From positions 80,635-144,634 of the forward strand of contig CAWHZU010000029.1 of NCBI GenBank assembly GCA_963833885.1: DNA of 64,000 bases, in the 5' to 3' direction. The notes under the pieces were generated by a model. That model was not told the origin of the DNA. It worked only from the letters and a program-made list of their open reading frames with translations, and did not search any database. Position 1 is the first letter of the stretch, and each line of letters starts with the position of its first letter. Origin of the DNA: JASHPR01 sp963833885 (GTDB taxonomy: Bacteria > Actinomycetota > Actinomycetes > Streptosporangiales > Streptosporangiaceae). Below, piece after piece: positions 25,962 to 35,805 of the stretch. The position numbers and the translations under genes are program-made.

Positions 25962-27659
25962 CTATCCCTGCTGTGCTCCGCCGGAGGACGACCCCCCGGT
26001 GCCTGCCCGCTCGGGCGGCGGCTTCTGGACGACCCGGGCGATCTTCTCCGGGTCCACGTCGCCCTCGTCGACTTTCTTGCCGGGGTCATCGTCCTTCACC
26101 AGCAGCTCCCCGCCGGTGACCTCGAAGCCGCGGCGGAACTCATCGATCGCATCCTTGAGCGCGGTGACCGTGTCGTCGGGCAACGCGCCCGTCTCCCGGA
26201 TCCCGTCGAGGATCCCCTGATGATCCCGCAGCAGGTAGTCAAGGAACTCGCGCTCGAACCGCCGCACGTCTTCCAGCGGCACGTCATCGATCTGGCCGGT
26301 CGTGCCCATCCACACCGACACGATCTGCTGCTCCACGGGGAACGGGCTGTACTGCGGCTGCTTGAGCAGCTCGACCAGCCGGGATCCGCGGTCAAGCTGG
26401 GCGCGCGACACCGCGTCGAGGTCGGAGGAGAACGAGGCGAACGACTCGAGATCGCGGTACTGCGACAGCGAGAGCTTCAGCGTGCCTGCCACCTTCTTCA
26501 TGCCCTTGACCTGGGCGTTGCCGCCCACCCTGGACACCGAGCGGCCGACGTTGATGGCGGGCCGCACGCCCGAGTTGAACAGGTCGGCCTCCAGGTAGAT
26601 CTGCCCGTCGGTGATCGAGATCACGTTCGTCGGGATGTAGGCGGAGATGTCGTTGGCCTTGGTCTCGATGACCGGGAGGCCGGTCAGCGACCCGGCGCCG
26701 AGGTCGTCGGACAGCTTGGCGCAGCGCTCCAGCAGCCGGGAGTGCAGGTAGAAGACGTCACCCGGGTAGGCCTCGCGGCCCGGCGGGCGGCGCAGCAGCA
26801 GTGAGATGGCCCGGTAGGCCTCGGCCTGCTTGCTCAGGTCGTCGAAGATGATCAGCGCGTGCTTGCCGTCGTACATCCAGTGCTGGCCGATCGCCGAGCC
26901 GGTGTACGCGGATATGTACTTGAAACCAGCCGGGTCCGACGCAGGAGCCGCGACGATCGTCGTGTACTCCATCGCGCCGTGGTCCTCGAGCGCCTGCCGC
27001 ACCTGCGCGATCGTCGACCCCTTCTGGCCGATCGCCACGTAGATGCAGCGGACCTGGCGTTTCGGGTCGCCCGACGCCCAGTTGTCCTTCTGGTTGATGA
27101 TCGTGTCGATGCCGATCGCGGTCTTGCCGGTCTGCCGGTCACCGAGGATCAGCTGGCGCTGCCCGCGGCCGATCGCGGTCATCGCGTCGATGGCCTTGAT
27201 CCCGGTCTGCAGCGGCTCCGTCACCGGCTGCCGCTGCACCACGCTCGGCGCCTGGATCTCGAGCTCCCGCAGCTGGGTGTCCTCGATCGGGCCCTTGCCG
27301 TCGAGCGGCGTGCCGAGCGGGTCGACCACGCGGCCGAGGAAGTTGTCGCCGACCGGGACCGAGAGCACCTCGCCGGTGCGCTTGACCCGCTGGCCTTCCT
27401 CGATCTTGCTGAACTCGCCGAGGATGACGACGCCGATCTCGCGCACGTCCAGGTTCAGCGCCAGGCCCCGGGTGCCGTCCTCGAACTCCAGCAGCTCGTT
27501 GGCCATGCACGAGGGCAGCCCCTCGACATAGGCGATGCCATCGCCGCACTCGGAGACGATACCGATCTCCTCGGTCGCCGTGGCGTCCGGCTCGTACGTC
27601 TCAACGAAACGCTCCAGCGCGTCCCGGATCTCCTCCGGCCGGATTGTCAGCTCCGCCAT
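25962..27659 (-). CDS. atpA: F0F1 ATP synthase subunit alpha
   Basis: This 565-residue protein has the nucleotide-binding GDRQTGKTA, ALIIFDDLSKQA and the arginine-finger region VGRSVSRVGG. The start MAELTIRPEEIRDAL at 27659 is the standard one. It has an extra hydrophilic C-terminal tail of ~50 residues (rich in Asp, Lys, Pro and Gly) compared with E. coli, as seen in several actinomycetes. Confidence 0.95.
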   Translation of the reverse strand: MAELTIRPEEIRDALERFVETYEPDATATEEIGIVSECGDGIAYVEGLPSCMANELLEFEDGTRGLALNLDVREIGVVILGEFSKIEEGQRVKRTGEVLSVPVGDNFLGRVVDPLGTPLDGKGPIEDTQLRELEIQAPSVVQRQPVTEPLQTGIKAIDAMTAIGRGQRQLILGDRQTGKTAIGIDTIINQKDNWASGDPKRQVRCIYVAIGQKGSTIAQVRQALEDHGAMEYTTIVAAPASDPAGFKYISAYTGSAIGQHWMYDGKHALIIFDDLSKQAEAYRAISLLLRRPPGREAYPGDVFYLHSRLLERCAKLSDDLGAGSLTGLPVIETKANDISAYIPTNVISITDGQIYLEADLFNSGVRPAINVGRSVSRVGGNAQVKGMKKVAGTLKLSLSQYRDLESFASFSSDLDAVSRAQLDRGSRLVELLKQPQYSPFPVEQQIVSVWMGTTGQIDDVPLEDVRRFEREFLDYLLRDHQGILDGIRETGALPDDTVTALKDAIDEFRRGFEVTGGELLVKDDDPGKKVDEGDVDPEKIARVVQKPPPERAGTGGSSSGGAQQG

Positions 27660-27705
27660 TGTCTTTGCGTCTCTCTTTCCCGGATCCTTGCTGGTCCCGA
27701 CCTGT

Positions 27706-28518
27706 TCAGGCGGCCAGCCTGCGCCGCAGCCCGGCGAGCCGGCTCGCCATGGTGCCGTCGATGCGCTCCCCCGCGATCTGGACGGACATGCCGCCAATGA
27801 CCTTCGGGTCGAGCACGATGTTCAGGTGTACGTCATGGCCGTACGACGCCGCCAGGGCCGCCGCCAGCCTGCGGCGCTGCCCGGCGGTGAGCGCGATCGC
27901 GACGTGCACTTCGGCCACGAGTCGCTCCCGTCGTTCGGCGGCCAGGCGGGCAAACTCTTCCAGGCTCGCATCCAGCGTACGTCCCCTGGCCTGCAAGACC
28001 GCCTGTGTGATCAGCCGCATCGTCGGCTCGGTCACCTTGCCGCCGAGCAGCGCGTCGAGCAGCTCACGCTTGCGCTGTGCCGGGAAGTAGGGATTCGACA
28101 GGGCGGTGCGCAGCTCCGGCTGGGCGCTCACCACCCGGCCGAAGCGGAAAAGCTCATCCTCCAGCTCGTCAAACGCCCGGCCGCGCCCCGCCTGCTCGAT
28201 GATCGAGAGCGCCGCGAGCTGCTCGGTCGCGTCGGTCAGGTCGGCGGGCTCGGACCAGCGCTCCCCCACCAGGGCGGAAACCAGCTGCAGCGTGGTGTCG
28301 CCGACCTTCCCGCCGAGCAGTGCCGCCACCAGGCTGGCCTTGCCCTCGGCCGGCCAGGTGGGGTCGGACAGCGTCCGCCGCAGTCCGGCCTGGGCATCGA
28401 GCAGCCCGGTCACCGCGAACAGCTCATCGCCCAGCTGACCGGGGTCGACGTCGCCGTCGAGTACCTCGCCGAGCCGCTGCTTGGCCTCGGCGAGCGACGC
28501 CCGGCTGGCCCCTCTCAT
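27706..28518 (-). CDS. atpH: F0F1 ATP synthase subunit delta
   Basis: This 270-residue peripheral-stalk subunit shows two halves, as in the long actinobacterial delta subunits. The C-terminal half carries the OSCP-type LDPKVIGGMSVQIAGERIDG. It overlaps atpF by 4 bp. Confidence 0.92.
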   Translation of the reverse strand: MRGASRASLAEAKQRLGEVLDGDVDPGQLGDELFAVTGLLDAQAGLRRTLSDPTWPAEGKASLVAALLGGKVGDTTLQLVSALVGERWSEPADLTDATEQLAALSIIEQAGRGRAFDELEDELFRFGRVVSAQPELRTALSNPYFPAQRKRELLDALLGGKVTEPTMRLITQAVLQARGRTLDASLEEFARLAAERRERLVAEVHVAIALTAGQRRRLAAALAASYGHDVHLNIVLDPKVIGGMSVQIAGERIDGTMASRLAGLRRRLAA

Positions 28519-29069
28519 CGGTTAGCCTCCGCCTCCGCCGCGCTCCCGGACTGTTCCTCGAGCTGCTCGAGGAACCTGTCCACGGTCCGGCGCTGCCTCG
28601 CCTCGCTCTCCAGCGACTCGCCAACCACCCGGCTGGCGAGCTCCACCGAGAGCGTGCCGATCTCGGCCCGCAGCGCCACCAGGGCATGCTGCCGGTCGGC
28701 CTCGATCTGCGCTTGCGCGGCCGCGGTCAGCCTGGCGTATTCGGCCTGACCCTGCTGTTTCATCTCCGCGATGATCTGGGCGCCCTGCTCCGTGGCGTCC
28801 TGGCGGAGCCGCGCGGCCTCGTGCCTGGCCTCGGCCAGCTGCGCCCGGTACTGGTCGAGCACCTTGGCCGCCTCAGCCTGCGCGTCCTCGGCGCGCTTCA
28901 GGCCGCCCTCGATCGCATCGGTCCGCTCCGCGAGCATCTTCTGAGCCCTGGGCAAGATGAGCTTGGCGAGCAGCCCGAACACGATGAAGAACGCGATCAA
29001 GCCCGTGATCAGCTCGGGCAGGCTAGGGACGAGCGGGTTCTGGCTGCCGCTCTGCGCCAGGTGCAACAT
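28515..29069 (-). CDS. atpF: F0F1 ATP synthase subunit b
   Basis: This 184-residue protein has one N-terminal membrane span (LITGLIAFFIVFGLLAKLIL) followed by a long charged helix that dimerises as the stator arm. Length and position between atpE and atpH are standard. Confidence 0.93.
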   Translation of the reverse strand: MLHLAQSGSQNPLVPSLPELITGLIAFFIVFGLLAKLILPRAQKMLAERTDAIEGGLKRAEDAQAEAAKVLDQYRAQLAEARHEAARLRQDATEQGAQIIAEMKQQGQAEYARLTAAAQAQIEADRQHALVALRAEIGTLSVELASRVVGESLESEARQRRTVDRFLEQLEEQSGSAAEAEANR

Positions 29070-29093
29070 GGAGGGCTCTCCCTGGACTTTCGG

Positions 29094-29360
29094 CTACTTG
29101 GTGATGAAGAACGGAACGGCGATACCGATGAGCGCGAGCGCCTCGGTGAGTGCGAAGCCGATCCACATGTAGGTGGTGATCCGGCCGGACGCCTCGGGCT
29201 GGCGGGCCATGGCCTCGATCGCGTGCCCGAACACCAGGCCGATGCCGATACCAGGGCCGATGGCCGCGAGGCCGTAGACCAGCTTTCCCAGACCGACGAT
29301 CGTGATCGTCGAGCTCGAGCCTGAAGCGACGAACAGTACGTGGTGCAACAGCATAGGCAT
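29094..29360 (-). CDS. atpE: F0F1 ATP synthase subunit c
   Basis: This 88-residue hairpin of two membrane helices has the first helix glycine-rich (AAIGPGIGIGLVFG), a polar loop ARQPEASGR and the second helix with the ion-binding Glu in ALTEALALIG. ATG 29360 gives MPMLLHHVLF; the in-frame upstream codons look like leader sequence. Confidence 0.93.
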   Translation of the reverse strand: MPMLLHHVLFVASGSSSTITIVGLGKLVYGLAAIGPGIGIGLVFGHAIEAMARQPEASGRITTYMWIGFALTEALALIGIAVPFFITK

Positions 29361-29421
29361 GCGTCGGTTTCCTTTTCTCCGGCCCGGCACCACTGTGCGC
29401 CGGGTCTAGCTCATCGGTTGC

Positions 29422-30237
29422 TCAGTGCGCTGGCTCCAGCGCATCCGATATGTAAAACGCGGTCAGCGTCGTGAATATGAAGGCCTGCAGCAGCGTGATC
29501 AGCACCTCGAGGACGAACACCAGCAGGAACACGATGAACGACACCGCAGCGAACAGCAGGCCGATCGTCGCGCTGAACAGGTACCAGGAGGCAATCGAGA
29601 ACACGAGCAGCAGCAGGTGCCCGGACAGCATGTTCGCCATCAGCCGGATGGACAGGGTGAACGGGCGGACGATGATGTTGGACAGCAGCTCGATCGGGCT
29701 GAGCAGCGGCAGGATCCACCACGGGGCGCCCGGTGGGACCGCCATGTTCTTGAAGTAGCCGATCGGGCCCTGGTGCTTCATGCCAATGAACATGTAGGTG
29801 ACCCAGACCACCAGCGTGAGGCCCACCGGAAAGGCGAACTTCGACGTGGCGGGGAACTGGGCCACCGGGATCAGCTCCCACAGGTTCATCAGCCAGATGA
29901 AGAAGAACAAGGACACCAGGAACGGCAGGTACCGGTCCCCCTTGCTGCCCAGCTGCGGCCGCAGGATCTGGTCGCGAACGGCCAGGATGCCAAGCTCGCC
30001 AACGTTTTGCATCCCGCGCGGCACCAGCTTCGGCTTGCGGAACGCCATCCAGAAGACGGCCAGCACGATTGCAGCGGACAGCAGCATGAGCAGGATCGGC
30101 TTGGTGAATTGGAAGCCGCCGATCGAGAAGATTGGCTTGAAGAAGAAGTCCTCGATCGTGGGAGCGGGGTAACCGCATGAGGGCTTGGACTGGAAGTGGC
30201 AGCCGCTGGCCGTCGTCAGGACGAGCAGGTTACTCAC
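29422..30237 (-). CDS. atpB: F0F1 ATP synthase subunit a
   Basis: This 271-residue, multi-span protein provides the proton half-channels. The essential Arg lies in SIRLMANM, and the last helices (LLQAFIFTTLTAFYISDAL) are conserved. It is the first core subunit of the operon. Confidence 0.94.
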   Translation of the reverse strand: MSNLLVLTTASGCHFQSKPSCGYPAPTIEDFFFKPIFSIGGFQFTKPILLMLLSAAIVLAVFWMAFRKPKLVPRGMQNVGELGILAVRDQILRPQLGSKGDRYLPFLVSLFFFIWLMNLWELIPVAQFPATSKFAFPVGLTLVVWVTYMFIGMKHQGPIGYFKNMAVPPGAPWWILPLLSPIELLSNIIVRPFTLSIRLMANMLSGHLLLLVFSIASWYLFSATIGLLFAAVSFIVFLLVFVLEVLITLLQAFIFTTLTAFYISDALEPAH

Positions 30238-30297
30238 TCTTTGCTCCTTCAGCCACCGCGCCCGGCGTCGCAGCCGTGCAGACCACCTGAGACGGGC

Positions 30298-30531
30298 TCA
30301 GCGTGAGGGACGGGTGAAGCGGTAGATAATCAGCGCGAGCGACAGGCCGATACCGACCACTATGCCCACTCCGGTCAGCGCCTCGATGTGGGTCCACCTC
30401 CCGACCAGCCAGCCGATGCCGCCGTACAGCAGCATCCCGCCGATCAGGTAGCTGACGATCGCCCAGCCGGTACCCTCCCGGGGCATGGGCGGCTCGGTCT
30501 TGTCCCCGGGCCTCGCCTTCGCAGTGCTCAT
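30298..30531 (-). CDS. AtpZ/AtpI-type small membrane protein
   Basis: This 77-residue protein starts at ATG 30531 (MSTAKARPGDK) and has two membrane helices, the first in WAIVSYLIGGMLLYGGIGWL, then GVGIVVGIGLSLALIIYRF. Such proteins precede atpB and help c-ring assembly or Mg2+ supply, as known for AtpI/AtpZ. The open frame upstream of the chosen ATG is not conserved. Confidence 0.8.
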   Translation of the reverse strand: MSTAKARPGDKTEPPMPREGTGWAIVSYLIGGMLLYGGIGWLVGRWTHIEALTGVGIVVGIGLSLALIIYRFTRPSR

Positions 30532-30613
30532 CTCTTCCCTGCCATGGCCGCGCCGGGACAGCCTTCGCCGTGGGCCGCGTCGCGCCGTCCACAATCTGAG
30601 TGCGCCCCACGGG

Positions 30614-31018
30614 TCACCGGTCCCCGTCCGGCTCGACGTAGAGCGCCTTCAGCCGCATCGACCACATCACCTGTGCTCCCGTGTAGGCGAGGATGCAAAC
30701 CAGTGCGGTCAGGCCGAATGCCTTGGGGTTGAAGGCGGTGGTGTCTTCAAACGCACCGACGAAGGCCAGCAGAAGCACAATCTTGACGATGAACGTGCCG
30801 AGTGCGGCCGCCATCATCGCCTGAGGGCTGATCCGCGCCGCGCGGCCCACCACGAAGATGCTGATCCCGAAGAACAGCGCGACGATGGCCACCCCGATCG
30901 CGGCACCGGCCGCGCCCTTGCCACCGGCGATTACGGCCGCAAGCACGATCGCGACTGCCGCGGCAATGGCCGCCGTTGCCGCTGATCGCCGAGCGATCCG
31001 GGCATACTGCTCCACCAT
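30614..31018 (-). CDS. ATP synthase protein I-like membrane protein
   Basis: The protein is 134 residues with four hydrophobic helices (e.g. AATAAIAAAVAIVLAAVIAG, AALGTFIVKIVLLLAFVGAF). Its position at the head of the atp operon marks it as the actinobacterial AtpI-like gene. AtpI is a non-essential assembly factor. Confidence 0.75.
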   Translation of the reverse strand: MVEQYARIARRSAATAAIAAAVAIVLAAVIAGGKGAAGAAIGVAIVALFFGISIFVVGRAARISPQAMMAAALGTFIVKIVLLLAFVGAFEDTTAFNPKAFGLTALVCILAYTGAQVMWSMRLKALYVEPDGDR

Positions 31019-31283
31019 CTAAAAAGGCTCCGGTAGAACTCGTCCGAAACTTCCTGACCCCTGCGGACCCACCGATGCCCAGGTGGCACCTTGCCGCGTC
31101 GCCGCTGAGCGGCGCGGCCGCGTCGCCAGGTGAGCGCAACGTATCACGGATCTCTCACTCACCTTCGAGTGGGTGCTCGTGAAAGATATCACAAGCTCTC
31201 AGGCGATGGTCTCACCAGGTCATCTAACGTGACGAAAGCAACGGGCGGCGGCGTGCCCCGGTGCCCGGGATGCGCCGCGGGCG

Positions 31284-32762
31284 TCAGCCTCGCCGCTGCG
31301 CCGCGGTCCCGCCGACCGCCGCAGCCTGGCCCGGCTGCTGGTCATCGCCGCCGGGCGGGGTCGCAGGGGGGAGGTTTGGCGGAGGCAGGGTTGGCGGGGG
31401 CAGCGGCGAAGCGGGCATCGCCGAAGAAGGCATGGTGGGAGCGGGCAGCATCGGCACGGGCAGGGCGGGGGCCGACACGGGCCGCGCTGGCCCGGCCGGG
31501 CCAGGTCGCGGCGCCCCGTTGCTGGCCGCGGGACGCGCCGATCCATTGCCAGCCACGGGATACGCCGATCCGTTTCCGGCCGCCGGCTCGGGCCTGGCCG
31601 TCACCGCCGGCTTCGCGGCAGCGAGGGCAGCGGCTCTGGCGCGCCGACGCCGACCGTACTGCCACCACCGGAGCCTCGGCATCGACATGAACAGCAGCGC
31701 CACGATCGCCACGACGGTCGTCACGGCGAACACGAACACTGGGGTCCGCGCGATCGACAGCCACACGATCGCGGCCGAGAACAGCGCCGCCCACAGATAG
31801 AGGATCAGCACGCTGGCGCGGTGCGGGTGCCCCATATCCTGCAACCGGTGATGCAGGTGCTTGCGGTCCGGTGCCAGCGGCGACTTCCCGGCCCGGACCC
31901 GCCGCGCGACCGCGAGCAGCAGGTCCGTGTACGGGATCACCAGGATCGTGGCCGGCAGCAGCAGCGGCAGGATTTCAGGAAACCGGTTCGCGGCCGAGTG
32001 AATACCGCCCGGGGGGAGAGAGTTGATGCTCGAGATCGGCACGTAGGCGAGCAGCAGCCCGAGCAGCATCGAGCCGGTGTCGCCCATGAAGATCTTGGCC
32101 GGATGGGAGTTGTGCGGCAGGAAGCCCAAGCACGCCCCGACCAGCAGCGCGGATACCAGCGCCGGGCCCGCCTGCTCGGACAGGTGCGGGTGCACGACCT
32201 GGGTCAGCCGGTAGTAGTAGACGAAGAACGAGATGGCCGCGATGCAGACGATCCCGGCGGCCAGGCCGTCCAGGCCGTCGATGAAGTTGACCGCGTTGAT
32301 CGTCGCCACCACGAGGAAGACCGTCAGCACGGTGGACTGGTTCGTGGTGAGCAGGAACGTGCCGCCGCCCGGCTCGGGCAGCCAGCTCAGCTGGCAGCCG
32401 CTCCAGAACAAGATCCCGCCGGCGGCCGCCTGGCCTGCCAGCTTGCTGATCGGGCTCAGCCCCCAGCGGTCGTCGACCAATCCAACGACCACGATCAGGC
32501 CACCGGCCAGCAGCAGCCCGGCGGCTATCCGGTTGCCGACCAGGACATTCCGCAGCGGGGTGATCTGGTCGGCGACGAGGAGCCCCGCGGCGAGTCCGGC
32601 AAACATCGCCAAACCGCCCCAAAGCGGCATCGGCACCGTGTGCACGTCCCGTTGCCGGGGTTCCTTCATCGCCCTCGCGGCGATCGCCCCGCGGCGCACC
32701 AGAGGCGTCAGCAGATAGGTGACGGCCGCCGTGACCAGTAGGGTCAGCAGATACTCGAGCAC
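31284..32762 (-). CDS. Undecaprenyl-phosphate GlcNAc-1-phosphate transferase (MraY/WecA family)
   Basis: This 492-residue membrane enzyme has ~10-11 spans. It transfers GlcNAc-1-P to a polyprenyl phosphate to begin a cell-wall glycopolymer. Family motifs are RDVHTVPMPLWGG, the Asp-rich NAVNFIDGLDGLAAG, MGDTGSMLLG and the His cluster KHLHHRL. The last ~120 residues are a Pro/Ala-rich cytoplasmic tail. It lies between atpI and tsaC, as in related genomes. Confidence 0.88.
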   Translation of the reverse strand: MLEYLLTLLVTAAVTYLLTPLVRRGAIAARAMKEPRQRDVHTVPMPLWGGLAMFAGLAAGLLVADQITPLRNVLVGNRIAAGLLLAGGLIVVVGLVDDRWGLSPISKLAGQAAAGGILFWSGCQLSWLPEPGGGTFLLTTNQSTVLTVFLVVATINAVNFIDGLDGLAAGIVCIAAISFFVYYYRLTQVVHPHLSEQAGPALVSALLVGACLGFLPHNSHPAKIFMGDTGSMLLGLLLAYVPISSINSLPPGGIHSAANRFPEILPLLLPATILVIPYTDLLLAVARRVRAGKSPLAPDRKHLHHRLQDMGHPHRASVLILYLWAALFSAAIVWLSIARTPVFVFAVTTVVAIVALLFMSMPRLRWWQYGRRRRARAAALAAAKPAVTARPEPAAGNGSAYPVAGNGSARPAASNGAPRPGPAGPARPVSAPALPVPMLPAPTMPSSAMPASPLPPPTLPPPNLPPATPPGGDDQQPGQAAAVGGTAAQRRG

Positions 32763-32869
32763 GGTCGCCAGCTAGGTCCGCACTGGATGTAACGCATCAC
32801 GACAACTCTAGAGCACCACCAGGGGACCCGGGGCGATCCCCCACCCCTCCGGCCTGGCAAAGTTTCAGC

Positions 32870-33538
32870 CTAATTGTCGGTACCCGGCGTGACATCCCCG
32901 CCCGTGGACAGCATGGCAACCTCCCGCAGCTGGCCGATGGAAACGGTGCCCGCCCGCAGCAGCCTCGGCACGTTCCCGGTCAGGTCCACGATCGTGGAGC
33001 CAACGTCGTTGGCGCACGGCCCGCCGTCCAGGTAGACGGACACCGCGTCGCCGAGCTGCTCCTGCGCCTCGGCGGCCGTGGTGGCGGGCGGGGAGCCGGT
33101 GCGGTTGGCGCTGCTCACCGCCAGCGGGCCAGTCTCCTTGAGCAGCTCGAGCGCGACCGGGTGCAGCGGCATCCGGACGGCCACGGTGCCCTGGGTATCG
33201 CCAAGATCCCAGTTCAGCGACCGGTTGGCGCGGCAGACCAGGGTCAGTCCGCCGGGCCAGAATTCGTCGATCAGGTCCTTGCCGTACGGCCCGAAGTCCT
33301 CGATCAGCGCGGTGGCCGCACGCACGGTCCCGACCAGCACTGGCGGCGGCATGTCCCTGCCCCGGCCCTTGGCCGCGAGCAGCCCGTTGACCGCCGAGGG
33401 GTAGAACGCGTCGGCACCGATGCCGTACAGGGTGTCGGTCGGCAGCACGACGAGTTCCCCGGTGCGCAGCGCCAGCGCAGCGGCCTTGATTCCCTCGGCG
33501 CGGCTGGCCGGGTCCGCGCAGTCATACGTGGCGCTCAT
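32870..33538 (-). CDS. L-threonylcarbamoyladenylate synthase (Sua5/YciO/TsaC)
   Basis: The protein is 222 residues. It makes threonylcarbamoyl-AMP for the t6A modification of ANN-decoding tRNAs. The YrdC-fold motifs VVLPTDTLYGIGADAF, KGRGRDMP and SSANRTGSPP are present. There is no Sua5 C-terminal domain, so it is TsaC-like in size. It overlaps prmC by 4 bp. Confidence 0.9.
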   Translation of the reverse strand: MSATYDCADPASRAEGIKAAALALRTGELVVLPTDTLYGIGADAFYPSAVNGLLAAKGRGRDMPPPVLVGTVRAATALIEDFGPYGKDLIDEFWPGGLTLVCRANRSLNWDLGDTQGTVAVRMPLHPVALELLKETGPLAVSSANRTGSPPATTAAEAQEQLGDAVSVYLDGGPCANDVGSTIVDLTGNVPRLLRAGTVSIGQLREVAMLSTGGDVTPGTDN

Positions 33539-34407
33539 GGGCGCTCATCCTTCCACGTGGCGCTGACGAACCGATCGCGGCCCGCCAGGTCGATGTGGTT
33601 GCTGGTCCCGTGCCAGCCGTTTTCCTCGGTGAACACCCAGTAGACCTCCGCGCCCTGCGGCGCGCCGTGCTCGACCGCGACCAGGCCGTCGGGGCGCAGC
33701 AGCCGCCGGGCCGTGCGCTCGATCACCCGGATCGCGTCGAGCCCGTCCGAGCCGCCCCACAGCGCCGTGGCCGGGTCATACTCGCCGACCTCCGGGGGCA
33801 CCCAGGAGCCGATCGGGATGTATGGCGGATTGCTGACCACCAGGTCGACCGCGCCGGCCAGGTCGGGCAGCGTGGTCGCGAAATCCTCCGCGTGCAGGGT
33901 CACCCGGCCGGCCATATGCGGCGCCGTGCGCTCGCACCTGGCGACGTTGCGTTCTGCCCAATGGCGAGCGAGCGGGTCGGCCTCGACCGCGTGCACCCGC
34001 GCGCCCGGCACCTCCTGGGCGATGGCCAGCGCGATCGCTCCGGAACCGGTGCCCAGGTCCGCGACGACGGGCTCGGCGGTGTCCATCTGGCCAAGCGCCT
34101 CGATCGCCCAGCCGGTCATCACCTCGGTCTCCGGCCGCGGCACGAAGACCCCCGGGCCCACCTCGAGTTCCAGGTAGCGGAAGTAGGCGAGCCCGGTGAT
34201 GTGCTGCAGCGGTTCCCGCGACGCCCGGCGCGCCACGTCGTCCCAGTACCGGGGGTCGAACTCGGCGTCGGGCACGGTGTGCAGAGCACCCCTTGCCACG
34301 CCGTGCACGTGCGCCGCGATCAGCTCGGCGTCGGTGCGCGGTGATTCCACCCCGGCCTCGGCCAGCCGGGACGCTGCCACGGCGACCTCGTCGAGGAGCA
34401 GGGTCAT
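33535..34407 (-). CDS. prmC: Peptide chain release factor N5-glutamine methyltransferase
   Basis: This 290-residue enzyme methylates the GGQ glutamine of release factors. SAM motif ADLGTGSGAIALAIA and the catalytic NPPYIP are present. It overlaps both prfA, its substrate gene, and tsaC by 4 bp, forming a translation-related operon. Confidence 0.94.
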   Translation of the reverse strand: MTLLLDEVAVAASRLAEAGVESPRTDAELIAAHVHGVARGALHTVPDAEFDPRYWDDVARRASREPLQHITGLAYFRYLELEVGPGVFVPRPETEVMTGWAIEALGQMDTAEPVVADLGTGSGAIALAIAQEVPGARVHAVEADPLARHWAERNVARCERTAPHMAGRVTLHAEDFATTLPDLAGAVDLVVSNPPYIPIGSWVPPEVGEYDPATALWGGSDGLDAIRVIERTARRLLRPDGLVAVEHGAPQGAEVYWVFTEENGWHGTSNHIDLAGRDRFVSATWKDERP

Positions 34408-35498
34408 GAGTCGCGCTCGCCAGACTCCGCGATCTTCTCGGCCCGGTCGGCCGCCTCCAGGGCGCCGATCACCGCGTCCAGGTCGCCGTCGAGCACCTGG
34501 TCCAGGTTGTAGGCCTTGTAGCCGACCCGGTGATCGGAGATCCGGTTCTCGGGGAAGTTGTAGGTGCGGACCCGCTGCGACCGGTCCACGGCGGAGACCT
34601 GGCTCTTGCGCTCGGCTGAGGCCTGCGCGTCCGCCTGCTCCTGCGCCTGGGTCAGCAGGCGCGCGCGCAGGATGCGCATGGCCTGTTCCTTGTTCTGCAG
34701 CTGGCTCTTCTCGTTCTGGCAGGACACCACGATGCCGGTCGGCAGGTGCGTGATCCGGACCGCGGAGTCGGTGGTGTTCACGCTCTGGCCACCGGGCCCC
34801 GACGAGCGGAACACATCTACCCGAACATCAGAAGGTTCGATACTGACCTCAACCGGATCAGCTTCGGGCATCACCAAGACGCCAGCGGCCGACGTATGAA
34901 TCCGCCCCTGCGACTCGGTGACCGGCACCCGCTGCACCCGGTGCACCCCGCCCTCGTACTTCAGCTGCGACCACGCCCCACCCGCCTCCCCAGCCCCCTT
35001 CACTCCGTGGGCGCGAGACTTGATAGCAACCGTGGCGTCCTTGTAGCCGCCGAGGCCGGTAATGGTCGAGTCGATGACCTCGGTCTTCAGGTGATGCCGC
35101 TCGGCGTAGCGCAGGTACATGCGCAGCAGGTCCCCGGCGAACAGCGCCGACTCCTCGCCGCCCTCGCCTGCCTTCACCTCCAGGATGACGTCCCGCGAGT
35201 CGTTCGGGTCGCCGGGCACCAGCAGCTCCCGCAGCCGGTCCTCGAGCTCGGCCCGGCGCTTCCCGAGCTGGTCGGCCTCAGCAGCGAACGACGCGTCCTC
35301 GCCGGCCAGTTCGTGCGCGGCTTCCTCGTCGGCGGTGACGCGCTGCCACTCCCGGTAGGCGTGCACGATCGGGCCGAGCTGCCCGTAACGACGGCCGAGC
35401 GTCCTGGCCCGGTCCTGGTCGGCGTGCACGGCGGGGTCGGAGAGGTCCCGTTCCAGCGCCGCGTACTCGGCCGCCAGCTCCTCGAGCCGGTCAAACAC
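34404..35498 (-). CDS. prfA: Peptide chain release factor 1
   Basis: This 364-residue factor recognises UAA/UAG. The codon-recognition motif appears as RVPVTESQGR, where RF1 usually has PxT, and the GGQ catalytic loop as SSGPGGQSVNTTDSAVR. Length is typical. It lies downstream of rpmE and a strong hairpin, and overlaps prmC. Confidence 0.95.
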   Translation of the reverse strand: MFDRLEELAAEYAALERDLSDPAVHADQDRARTLGRRYGQLGPIVHAYREWQRVTADEEAAHELAGEDASFAAEADQLGKRRAELEDRLRELLVPGDPNDSRDVILEVKAGEGGEESALFAGDLLRMYLRYAERHHLKTEVIDSTITGLGGYKDATVAIKSRAHGVKGAGEAGGAWSQLKYEGGVHRVQRVPVTESQGRIHTSAAGVLVMPEADPVEVSIEPSDVRVDVFRSSGPGGQSVNTTDSAVRITHLPTGIVVSCQNEKSQLQNKEQAMRILRARLLTQAQEQADAQASAERKSQVSAVDRSQRVRTYNFPENRISDHRVGYKAYNLDQVLDGDLDAVIGALEAADRAEKIAESGERDS

Positions 35499-35540
35499 GG
35501 TTCTCCAACTCCTTTAGCAAAGTTCCTTCAGGCATGCAGA

Positions 35541-35575
35541 ACCCGGTGAATGCACCTCGAGTGCATTCACCGGGT
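35541..35575 (-). terminator. Strong stem-loop terminator after rpmE
   Basis: A perfect 15-bp stem (ACCCGGTGAATGCAC at 35541-35555, complement at 35561-35575) has a 5-nt loop, 8 bp beyond the rpmE stop. It separates rpmE from prfA on the reverse strand. Confidence 0.85.
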
Positions 35576-35583
35576 CGGTTGAG

Positions 35584-35805
35584 CTACTTGCTGTCGGGCT
35601 GCCTCTTGCCGAAGCGCCGCTCGAACCGGGCGACCCGGCCACCGGTGTCCAGAATCTTCTGCTTGCCGGTGTAGAACGGGTGGCAGTTCGAGCAGATGTC
35701 GGCGTGAATCACGCCGTTGGCGGCAGTGCTCCGCGTGGTGAAGGTGTGCCCGCAGGTGCAGGTCACCGTCGTCTCCACGTAGTCGGGGTGAATGTCAGGC
35801 TTCAT
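35584..35805 (-). CDS. rpmE: 50S ribosomal protein L31 (zinc-binding form)
   Basis: The protein is 73 residues. It is of the C+ type, with cysteines in TCTCGHTF and ICSNCHPFYTG that bind zinc. Bacteria may hold a second, zinc-free L31 elsewhere for zinc starvation; none is in this window. Confidence 0.95.
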   Translation of the reverse strand: MKPDIHPDYVETTVTCTCGHTFTTRSTAANGVIHADICSNCHPFYTGKQKILDTGGRVARFERRFGKRQPDSK